Shown: positions 1-6,304 of the stretch, in pieces
Layout of the letters: every line of letters begins with the position of its first letter
Position numbering within the stretch: position 1 is the first letter of the stretch
Assembly: GCA_964458325.1 (NCBI GenBank)
Contig: CAYWIM010000137.1
Location: 1-7,004 of the forward strand
Length of the DNA stretch: 7,004 nucleotides
Source: JAGMXM01 sp964458325
GTDB taxonomy: Bacteria > Verrucomicrobiota > Verrucomicrobiia > Limisphaerales > UBA1319
Direction of reading: 5' to 3'
Notes under the pieces: model-generated
The model's input: the letters and a program-made list of their open reading frames with translations, nothing else
What the model was told of the DNA's origin: nothing
The model's database searches: none
Program-made: the position numbers and the translations under genes

Positions 1-105
1 GGTCTAGACCTCAATCCGGCGCAATGAAAAATCCCCAGAAGATGCCGGAAGAGGCAATTTATGAATGTGTTCACATCGGGGGGTGGGGCAGAAAAGCCTC
101 AAGGT

Positions 106-1032
106 TTACTGTACTCGGGGGGCCCCGAACTCAACGATGACATCGTTTACGATGGTCATAGTAGCAGCGTATCGTCCGTCCCCGAGCGAAGCGTCTGGAT
201 CGCCGCATAGCCCCATCGTGCCGTTGTCATCCTGCAAGGCAGTCGCAATCAGTTCCCCGTTAGCCGGATTATACGTGTATATGCCATACTCGACACCCTC
301 GGAGGTATCAGGCTCGGGATCTGCTGTCTGCCAGTGTATGTAATAGCCGTTGGCATAAAAGGTAAGGGTAAGGTAGCCTAAGCGGTTTCCCGTAGTACCA
401 TCGCTCCACCCTCCCACAATCGGCGCCTGGCTATCAACGACACGGCTCAGCAAGCATCGAGAAGCATCAGGAGATTTCAGTACCAGAACATCATCCACGA
501 CTAATGCACTGTGCTGTCGTGGCTGGCTTTTGGCACTGGTCAATCCCAAGGCTCCGTTATCGTCGCGGAACGACGTGGTTGTTAAGAGACCGGTAATGGC
601 ATCGTAGGAATAGTCGCCGATTTCGATCCCATCTGCGGTGGTTTGGTTTGTACCATTGGCCTCCCAATGAATATAGTGGCCGTCCGGATAGAATGTTAAC
701 GTCATGAAACGATGCTGGCCTTCACGACCGATTCCCCAACTGCCAACTATCTTTCCCGAGTTCGTTTGGCGGACCACCCGATAGAACATCGGCACCCCGA
801 CCGACTGAGAGGTGGATTCCATTTCCATGAATTGGAGGCCTTGCCAATCCTGTTTCCAGGATTCAGTGACCTTGGAAGCCCATTCAATACGATAGAGGCT
901 ATTGCTCTGGAATCCAGGATCCGTCCAGGTAATCATGCCATTGCCTTGCAGCGAAGTAACCAAAGGCTGGGCCATCACTCCAACGCTGATAAAAACGAAG
1001 ATCAAACTCAAAACAATGGGGTCTTTTTTCAT
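106..1032 (-). CDS. Secreted protein with two tandem copies of an uncharacterised beta domain
   Basis: The 308-residue product is exported; its function is unknown. Residues 1-21 form a signal peptide (MKKD, then a hydrophobic core, likely cleavage after VMA). Residues 22-90 resemble the small beta-sandwich module common in PVC secreted proteins, with LYRIEWAS near 47-53 and PMFYRVV near 81-87. Two homologous units follow, about 95-186 and 205-302. Both share IVG(S/G)W, LTFY.(D/N)G(H/Y)YIHW, G(I/V)E.G.Y(S/T)Y, a short TG or NGEL turn, and DDNG..GL. The regular glycine, aromatic and DDNG positions suggest a repeated beta structure; DDNG could bind calcium, but that is inference. The ATG at 1032 is preferred because the signal peptide begins there. 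No Shine-Dalgarno sequence is visible; the leader is AT-rich. The gene is clearly less GC-rich than the bchE, glpK and 644-residue genes. It is divergent from the bchE-like gene, separated by 96 nt. It looks intact. Confidence 0.85.
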   Translation of the reverse strand: MKKDPIVLSLIFVFISVGVMAQPLVTSLQGNGMITWTDPGFQSNSLYRIEWASKVTESWKQDWQGLQFMEMESTSQSVGVPMFYRVVRQTNSGKIVGSWGIGREGQHRFMTLTFYPDGHYIHWEANGTNQTTADGIEIGDYSYDAITGLLTTTSFRDDNGALGLTSAKSQPRQHSALVVDDVLVLKSPDASRCLLSRVVDSQAPIVGGWSDGTTGNRLGYLTLTFYANGYYIHWQTADPEPDTSEGVEYGIYTYNPANGELIATALQDDNGTMGLCGDPDASLGDGRYAATMTIVNDVIVEFGAPRVQ

Positions 1033-1040
1033 TTTAATTT

Positions 1041-1056
1041 GTCGTTAATAACCGAC
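1041..1056. promoter_or_regulatory. Imperfect dyad in the leader of the 308-residue gene
   Basis: Read on the minus strand this is GTC-g-GTTA-t-TAAC-GAC: an inverted repeat with one bulged base, ending 8 nt upstream of the ATG at 1032. It could be an operator half-site pair or a small 5' leader hairpin. Such a short bulged dyad is also expected by chance in AT-rich DNA. No clear -35/-10 pair was found beside it. Confidence 0.2.
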
Positions 1057-1128
1057 TGCCGTGCGTGTGTGTGCGAGGATTGCTGAAATTAACCCAATAT
1101 CAAGCTAAATTCTAATGCACTGATCGCT

Positions 1129-2427
1129 ATGAGATTCACCGGGAGCGTCGTCGGGGCGAGTTGTGAATGGAACCGAGATGCGATAAACATTGTGCGGCGC
1201 GAAGGGGAGGAGACGGCGGTGCGGCTCATGGATGCGTTGGCGAGCGGGACGCCATTGAACCGCGTGCCTGGAATCGCATTTCGCGAGCCGCTCGGCACGG
1301 CTGGGAGCGGCACGCTTTGTCTCTCGGTGGAAGGGATCGGACCGCCTCGATCGACCGGGCGGGCGCCGCTCATCCGGAACCTCGATGCCTGTCGGGTGGG
1401 GTGGGAATTGATCGATCCGGCGCGCTACAGTTACTGGGGCTGCCGGCGGGCGGTGGTGGTGCAGTTCTCACGCGGCTGCCCGCACCGATGCAACTACTGC
1501 GGCCAGCGGGAATTTTGGAGCGCGTGGCGGCATCGCGATCCTGTCGGGTTCGCCCGCGAGCTGGCATGGCTTCACCGCGAGCATGGCGTCGAAGTGATTA
1601 ACTTCGCCGACGAGAATCCGACGTCATCGCGCCCAGCCTGGCGGGCCTTTCTCGAAGCGCTGGTTGCGGAGAACGTGCCGTTGATCCTGGTGGGATCGAC
1701 GCGGGCCGACGACATCGTGCGCGACGCCGACATCCTCCCCTTGTACCGGAAGACTGGCGTTGCCCGATTCCTCCTCGGGATGGAGAGCACGAACGACCGC
1801 ACCCTGCGCCGAATCGGCAAGGGCAGCCGCATCGCGACCGATCGCGAGGCCATCCGCCTGCTGCGCCAGCACGGCATCCTGTCGATGGCCGCCTTCGTGG
1901 CCGGATTCGAGCAGGAGACGGACCGCGATTACTGGCGCATGCTCCGGCAGATCGTTTCGTATGATCCCGACCAGATCCAGGCGATGTATGCCACGCCGCA
2001 TCGCTGGACGCCGTTCTATCGCCGCGAATCGAGGCGCCGGGTGATCCAGCCCGATCTGGGCCGATGGGACTACAAACACCAGGTGCTGGCCACGGACCGG
2101 GTGCCGCCCTGGCGGGTGACACTCTGGATCAAGCTGATCGAAGCGTCCGCACAGCTGCGTCCGCGGTCCTTGGGGCGCATGCTGGCGCACCCCGATCCGG
2201 CCCTGAGGAAAGCCATGCGATGGTATTACGAGATCGGCCGGAAAGTCTGGCCGTATGAGCTGTTCCATTTCCTGTTTCTGGACGGGCGCATTGCTCGGGG
2301 GCCGACCCTGCGCGAGTTCATGGGGCCGCCCCAGGACGCCGAGGCGGAATCCCTCGATGCGCGAGCCGCAGTATCATTCCATGCCGGAAGCGAGCGAGAG
2401 GAGCGCTCGGAGGCCCGGTCCGGCTGA
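1129..2427 (+). CDS. bchE: BchE-type B12/radical SAM anaerobic cyclase, N-terminally truncated
   Basis: Family members are cobalamin-dependent radical SAM enzymes. BchE makes the isocyclic ring of (bacterio)chlorophyll by oxygen-independent oxidative cyclisation of Mg-protoporphyrin IX monomethyl ester. The radical SAM half is complete: the CxxxCxxC 4Fe-4S motif is C117, C121, C124, within FSRGCPHRCNYCGQ. It is followed by FWSAWRHRDP, the NFADENPT segment (158-165), FLLGMEST (214-221) and a long BchE-like C-terminus (RWDYKHQVL near 312-320, RVPPW near 324-328, RWYYEIGR near 364-371). The N-terminus is not complete. Residues about 22-52 match the end of the B12-binding domain (VRREGEETA, then PGIAFR), but the roughly 100 preceding residues that should bind cobalamin are missing. 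Residues 1-16 resemble nothing. No Shine-Dalgarno sequence precedes the ATG at 1129; the frame is open from 1093, so the true start is uncertain. A related B12/radical SAM enzyme of other specificity is the alternative. The product is probably inactive as a B12 enzyme. Confidence 0.7.
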   Translation: MRFTGSVVGASCEWNRDAINIVRREGEETAVRLMDALASGTPLNRVPGIAFREPLGTAGSGTLCLSVEGIGPPRSTGRAPLIRNLDACRVGWELIDPARYSYWGCRRAVVVQFSRGCPHRCNYCGQREFWSAWRHRDPVGFARELAWLHREHGVEVINFADENPTSSRPAWRAFLEALVAENVPLILVGSTRADDIVRDADILPLYRKTGVARFLLGMESTNDRTLRRIGKGSRIATDREAIRLLRQHGILSMAAFVAGFEQETDRDYWRMLRQIVSYDPDQIQAMYATPHRWTPFYRRESRRRVIQPDLGRWDYKHQVLATDRVPPWRVTLWIKLIEASAQLRPRSLGRMLAHPDPALRKAMRWYYEIGRKVWPYELFHFLFLDGRIARGPTLREFMGPPQDAEAESLDARAAVSFHAGSEREERSEARSG

Positions 2428-2580
2428 AGCGGGCATTCTGCTCCAGAACCGTTCGAAGAGGAGGCATTGGGGATAGGCAGGTGCGGCCAAGGGCGTCGTG
2501 TCCAGGCTCCCGATCCTTTGCCCGGATTGGCATACCAGCAGCCTGCAACGACCAGAAGATGCGGTGGCAACGGCAGTGTT

Positions 2581-3095
2581 CTACGGCAACTTCACCGCGC
2601 GGTAGTACCGCTGGCCAATTCCAGGCGACTCGAAATCAATCCAAGTCCAGGGCGTGCTCAGCAGGTTTACGTTGGTGGCTTGAGTCCAGATTTTGGCATT
2701 CCCCAGCGCCGAGGTGTGGTCGAGCCGGTAGGTGCCAGCGCTGCCAGGCTGGATCGTGACTCCGACATATTGCTGTGCGGTGAGCATGATGTTGGTCGTT
2801 TCGAAGATATTGTTGGCAAGATCGCAAGGTGTTCCATTGTGGTTTTCACAACAAATCGTGCCATGGATGCCGGCTGGATAAGCCGCGAAATTGGTTTGAT
2901 TCTCATCGAAGCAGTTGAAGCCGATGAGGCTTCCACCCGGCTCGCTTTCATTTGCGTTTATGCCTTCCGTGCTTCCACCCTCATGGGACGGTGGCCTGCT
3001 CTGGCGGAGGACCATCGCTGTTGTCCATCAGACGTTATGGCGCATCCGGCGAACGCAAGCGCCGCCGCCGCCGCGATCCTCACAAAAGGCCTCAT
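2581..3095 (-). pseudogene. Frameshifted lipoprotein with C-terminal FYR-type beta domain
   Basis: This is two reading-frame pieces that look like one former gene. The first begins at the ATG at 3095 and gives a lipoprotein-like signal (MRPFVRIAAAAALAFAGC, candidate lipobox cysteine at residue 18), then runs to a stop at 2958. A (GCC)n tract at 3061-3075 encodes the alanine run. The second, in another frame, is open from about 3027 to the stop at 2581. After a Gly/Ser/Asn-rich linker with several cysteines it ends in a PVC-type beta-sandwich module: QYVGVTIQPG, GTYRLDHTSAL, IWTQAT, WIDFESPG, RYYRAV. Joining them needs a -1 (or +2) shift at about 3015-3060. The third frame is also briefly open there (DNSDGPPPEQATVP), so two compensating changes are possible. 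The start lies 14 nt after the glycerol kinase stop, so the two were probably co-transcribed. The middle is less GC-rich than the ends. Function is unknown. A separate short ORF starting at 3015 is the alternative. Confidence 0.6.
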
Positions 3096-3109
3096 CCATT
3101 CCAGGATAC

Positions 3110-3808
3110 CTATGAATGCGGCGAGGTGGAAGCCGGCGGTGTTTGGGCCGGATCTTGAGGATGGACCTCCTCCCACTCCTTGGCGCGCCGCAATGCCTCG
3201 AGCCAGCGCCGCCGCCGATGCGCCGCCTCATCCCCGCTCATCCGGGGCTCAAATGTCCGATCCGCTTGCCAGGTATGGCGCACCTCGTCCCGGATTTTCC
3301 ACAGCAGCCAGGTGTCAATGGTGCCAAAGGCGAGTTCGCCGCGCCGGGCCCTTTGCCTGGCCCCGGGGACGCGGTCGAGAATCCAGCGCAGCTTGGTCCC
3401 GGAGAAATAGGCGTCCACCACCAAGCCGGTCCGTTCCTGGATTCGATCCGCGAGGCCGGTGCGTTTGAGCTCCTCGCAATCGCGTGCCGTCCGGCGGTCC
3501 TGCCAGACAATGGCGTTGTGCACGGGCGCGCCCGTCTGGCGGTCCCAGACGACAGTGGTCTCCCGCTGGTTGGCGATGCCGACGCCAGCGATCTGCTCCG
3601 GCTTCAATCCTGCCCGGGCCAGCGCCTCGCGAGCGGTCGCAATCTGGGTCCGCCAAATCTGGACCGGATCGTGTTCAACCCATCCCGATTGCGGGTAGAT
3701 CTGCGGGAACTCCCGTTGCGCGGAAGCCCGAACGACACCCGCCGGATCGAAAACAATCGCGCGCGAGCTGGTCGTTCCCTGGTCGAGGGCAAGGATGAAT
3801 GCGTGCAT
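3110..3808 (-). pseudogene. glpK: Glycerol kinase with a large in-frame internal deletion
   Basis: Intact GlpK (about 500 residues) phosphorylates glycerol with ATP to glycerol 3-phosphate in the cytoplasm. This frame encodes only 232. Residues 1-172 are a textbook GlpK N-terminus: the phosphate-binding segment LALDQGTTSSRAIVFD, NQRETTVVWD carrying R82 and E83, W102 in IVWQDRRTA, Y134 in VDAYFSGTKLRWILD, and GTIDTWLLWKI. R82, E83, W102 and Y134 correspond to E. coli glycerol-binding residues R83, E84, W103 and Y135. From residue 173 the sequence jumps to the family's C-terminal end: WQADRTFEP (180-188), then RRRWLEALRRAKEWEE (199-214), comparable to E. coli's AGWKKAVKRAMAWEE. Roughly 270-290 residues between are absent, including the catalytic Asp (E. 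coli D245), F270 and the ATP-binding half. The junction lies near 3290-3295 and keeps frame. The start at 3808 is fixed by the MHAFILALDQG N-terminus. The product should have no kinase activity. Confidence 0.85.
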
Positions 3809-3873
3809 AAACCGTGTCGGACTTCGGGGCCACTCCCAGCTATTGATCCAATGAAGGCAAAAAACGGAATGAA

Positions 3874-3888
3874 GTCAAACATGTTGAC
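3874..3888. promoter_or_regulatory. Inverted repeat in the divergent glpK / 644-residue gene spacer
   Basis: GTCAA-acatg-TTGAC is a 5-bp-arm inverted repeat in the spacer between the divergent glpK remnant and the exported-protein gene. Each arm also forms a TTGAC-type -35 element: TTGACT for minus-strand transcription and TTGACG for plus-strand. The matching -10 candidates are poor (TTCATT at 17 bp on the minus strand; GACAAT at 20 bp on the plus strand). The element could be an operator or overlapping divergent -35 boxes. This rests on pattern only. Confidence 0.25.
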
Positions 3889-4032
3889 GCTGGCTGTCCA
3901 AGAAAGATCGACAATCAACGCGCGACATGGGATGAATCGGGGCATCCTATGAACTATGGCGCGATGCAGAGAGCATGGAGCGGGTTGCTGAGACGCTGCG
4001 GCCTGCTTGCCCCGTGGATTGCCAGCGCGGAG

Positions 4033-5883
4033 ATGAAGACCACGTTGCTCGCGCTGTTTTGCGGGGCGTCATGCGCCGCCGCAGCGCCCCCGGCGCTTGT
4101 CCGGAGCGAGCCGGAGTCCGGATCGAAAAACGTATCGACCGATATCCGGGTGCTGCGGTTTTGCTTCGATCAGAACATGAACCAGGACACCTGGACGTTC
4201 TGGCAGTCCAGCGGGGCCGAGTTCCCGCCTCAGGAAGGATCCAACGACAGCCCGTGGCGTGATCCCCGCTGCATCGAGCTGCGCGTGGCGCTGTTGAAGC
4301 CGAACACGAGCTATGCGGTCCAGCTCAACTCGCCGGCACGGCAGGGGTTTCGATCGGCGCCGGGCGGCGCGCCGCTGCCGGTGACGACAGTCCATTTCAC
4401 GACGGGAGGCGGGGTGGATCGGCCGGCTGTGAGCCCGGGTTCGACCGCCCGCGAGCCGGGGGGCAAGCGGCCGGCGTGTCCGGCGGGCTGGACGAGCTTC
4501 GACAATCCGATCCTGGGCCTGCAGGCGCACGTGCCGAGCAACTACTGGGTGCGGCTGCGCGGCGGTGTGATGCTGACCGTCGAGCGGCAAGGCGGAGCCG
4601 ACACCATGGCGTTCATCCTGCCGCTCCGTCCGCGTCCGGGCGTTTCGGCCGCCGGCATCGCGGGGCAGTTTGCGAAGTTTGTCGCCGAGTCGGAGCCGCG
4701 GCTGAGGGCGGAGGTCGTCGGCGAGCCTTCGGCGGACCGCGCGCTGTCGAGGTTCACCAGCGCCGTGGCTGGCCAGCCCGTTGAAGGGAGGTATTGCACC
4801 CTTCTGGCGGCGGGGGGGACGATGGCGTTCGTGATCGGCGTGATGGCCCCCTCCGGCCAGCTTGAAGCCGAGATGCCGACGCTGGAGCGGATCGCCCGCG
4901 GATTCGGGTTCGCCCCGCCTCGAGGGAAGTGGATCGACTACCAGTCGCCCGCAGGCGGGTTCACGATGACGATGCCCGAGGGCTGGCAGGTCGAGAGCGG
5001 GGACGGGCGGAGCGGCAAGGACAACATCGACTGGGTGGCCAGCGATCCGCAAAAGCCCCTGAGCCGCGCCTTCCAGTGGTGTCCGCGCTACTGCTCCCCC
5101 GCGCTCCTGCAGGATCCACTGCACGCGATCCGCGGCTACCAGGCAGGCCAGTTCGCGGATCATGCCGGCGTCATTCAGGCATCCCTGTCCCAGATATCGC
5201 AGGGCGTGAAGCTGCTGAAGCGGAGCGTCAACGAGCCGCTGACCGGCCTGTTCCGGAAGATGAACGAGCAGGTCGCGCAGATGCTGGCCGGGCTGAACGC
5301 GGGCCAGATGGACATCGTGGTGTATGATTGCCTGGCCGAGGCGCGAGTCGACGGGCAGCCGGTCCTGGTGGCGTTCGTCGCCGGCATCCAAACCATGATG
5401 ATCAACGGCGGCATCATGGGCAGCCTCATGGATCTGAGCGTGACCCTGCGCGGCTGGTGCGCCGCTCCCGGCCAGTTCGTCGTCGATTCGCCTGTGCTGG
5501 AGAGGGTCTGCGCCTCGATGCAGCTCACCCCGGCGTTCATCCGGCGGATTGTGCAAGGCAACGAGCAGGCGGCCGCCAAGATCCGCGAGACCTATGCTTC
5601 CATGAACCAAATCGACGATCAGATCCGCCAGAGCCGGTGGGACACGATGGACGCGATCGCGGAGATGAACTACGACGTCTTGCGCGACACGGGCGGCTAT
5701 GTCAACGAGACGACCGGCCGGATCGAGCAGATCGTCCCCGGGAAGATCGTGAAGAACAGCCACGGGGAAACTGTCTCGCGCGAGGAGGTCGAGCGCGGCG
5801 TGAGCCCCGAAAACGCCACCGTTTTGCGGGACGCGCATGCGGACGATTACATGAAGGGCGTCTACGGCCGAATCGAGTTCTAG
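4033..5883 (+). CDS. Exported protein with Big_5-like domain and two beta-rich regions, function unknown
   Basis: The frame is open from an ATG at 3949 (644 residues). I prefer the ATG at 4033, residue 29 of that frame, because it begins a clean signal peptide (MKTTLLALFCGASCAAAA, then PPALV). No good Shine-Dalgarno sequence supports either start. Numbering from 3949, residues 46-152 look like a bacterial Ig-like Big_5 domain: PALVRSEPESGSKNVSTDI, FCFDQNMN, LKPNTSYAVQL, VTTVHFTTGG. A Pro/Gly-rich linker follows (153-176). Residues 177-322 and 327-525 look like two related alpha/beta units, each opening with a W-(T/I)-(S/D)-(F/Y) start and a VP.(N/G)(Y/W) turn, as in YQSPAGGFTMTMPEGWQVE. Residues 430-455 and 525-570 are probably helical. 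The C-terminus (about 575-644) has NYDVLRDTGGYVNETTGR, plausibly a small terminal domain. There is no membrane anchor or catalytic motif I can name. It appears complete and is a likely periplasmic or surface protein. Context gives no substrate. Confidence 0.8.
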   Translation: MKTTLLALFCGASCAAAAPPALVRSEPESGSKNVSTDIRVLRFCFDQNMNQDTWTFWQSSGAEFPPQEGSNDSPWRDPRCIELRVALLKPNTSYAVQLNSPARQGFRSAPGGAPLPVTTVHFTTGGGVDRPAVSPGSTAREPGGKRPACPAGWTSFDNPILGLQAHVPSNYWVRLRGGVMLTVERQGGADTMAFILPLRPRPGVSAAGIAGQFAKFVAESEPRLRAEVVGEPSADRALSRFTSAVAGQPVEGRYCTLLAAGGTMAFVIGVMAPSGQLEAEMPTLERIARGFGFAPPRGKWIDYQSPAGGFTMTMPEGWQVESGDGRSGKDNIDWVASDPQKPLSRAFQWCPRYCSPALLQDPLHAIRGYQAGQFADHAGVIQASLSQISQGVKLLKRSVNEPLTGLFRKMNEQVAQMLAGLNAGQMDIVVYDCLAEARVDGQPVLVAFVAGIQTMMINGGIMGSLMDLSVTLRGWCAAPGQFVVDSPVLERVCASMQLTPAFIRRIVQGNEQAAAKIRETYASMNQIDDQIRQSRWDTMDAIAEMNYDVLRDTGGYVNETTGRIEQIVPGKIVKNSHGETVSREEVERGVSPENATVLRDAHADDYMKGVYGRIEF

Positions 5884-5928
5884 CCCTGTTCCGGCAATGA
5901 CTGGTCTCCCGCTATTTCGCTTGGCAAT

Positions 5929-6303
5929 GTGGATCGGCCGTGTTCGAACGAAAGACTGAAATATTTTCACAAACCCCGCCCCGTTCCCTGCAACCAGGCT
6001 GAAACGAGCGGCACGGCGCTGAGCCCAGACCGTATCAGCCTGAGCACGCTGGGGATCGGAGGCGCCAATCCATTCACGCTGGAAGCCCTGGTGAATTATG
6101 CTGCCGAGCCCGGCAATCGCGAAATCATCGCCACGGATTCCTCGGCGGGCACGAGGGGATTTCAATTTCGTCTGACCAGCGGCGGCGCCACCGGACGGCG
6201 GCTCGAGTTCAACCTGATCGGCTCGGCGTCGTCGCAGCGGTTTGCGGAGATCCCGTTGGATGGCCCGCACGCATTTGCCCTGGGGGTTTGGTTTCATGCC
6301 GCG
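5929..6303 (+). pseudogene. Fragment of a LamG-like secreted protein, cut at its 3' side
   Basis: In the frame of the GTG at 5929, residues about 24-125 read as a concanavalin/LamG-like module: TALSPDRISLSTLGIGGANP, FTLEALVNY, REIIATDSS, GTRGFQFRLTSGG, RRLEFNLIGSASSQRFAEIP, GPHAFA, GVWFHAA. In this family the last motif is normally followed by a strand beginning with a Tyr-Asp-Gly turn. Here the match stops abruptly after FHAA at 6303 and the frame continues into His/Arg/Gln-rich nonsense. The front is also missing: there is no signal peptide, and residues 1-23 (DRPCSNERLKYFHKP onward) resemble nothing. The frame is open back to the stop of the preceding gene at 5883, so the 5' limit of the fragment is uncertain, perhaps near 5995. 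The intact protein would be extracellular, probably glycan-binding or adhesive; that is family-level inference. Confidence 0.6.
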
Positions 6304-6304
6304 C

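Noticed and set aside
1..10. Perfect 10-bp palindrome GGTCTAGACC at the window start
   Set aside because: It is isolated, short and at the edge, so no function can be assigned.
1060..1072. Short GT-rich run upstream of the 308-residue gene as a phase-variable repeat
   Set aside because: Only a few imperfect GT units are present, too few to support slippage-based switching.
1033..1128. Integron attC or transposon-end signals at the AT-rich/GC-rich boundary
   Set aside because: I looked for GTTRRRY/RYYYAAC core sites, terminal inverted repeats and target duplications and found none that pair properly.
1624..2268. Minus-strand open frame of 214 codons inside the bchE-like gene
   Set aside because: It is the antisense shadow of a GC-rich radical SAM gene, with no motif of its own.
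2391..2409. Perfect 6-bp-arm hairpin (CGAGCG / CGCTCG, 7-nt loop) near the bchE-like gene's end as a terminator
   Set aside because: It lies inside the coding region and has no T-run after it, so it is not a credible intrinsic terminator.
2467..3468. Plus-strand open frame of 333 codons
   Set aside because: It runs antisense across both the lipoprotein remnant and the C-terminal half of glpK, whose minus-strand frames show real homology. Its own translation has no domain.
3604..3945. Minus-strand frame upstream of and overlapping glpK with a hydrophobic stretch (FDFIPFFAFIGSIAG)
   Set aside because: The hydrophobic run comes from AT-rich intergenic DNA, and the rest is glpK read out of frame.
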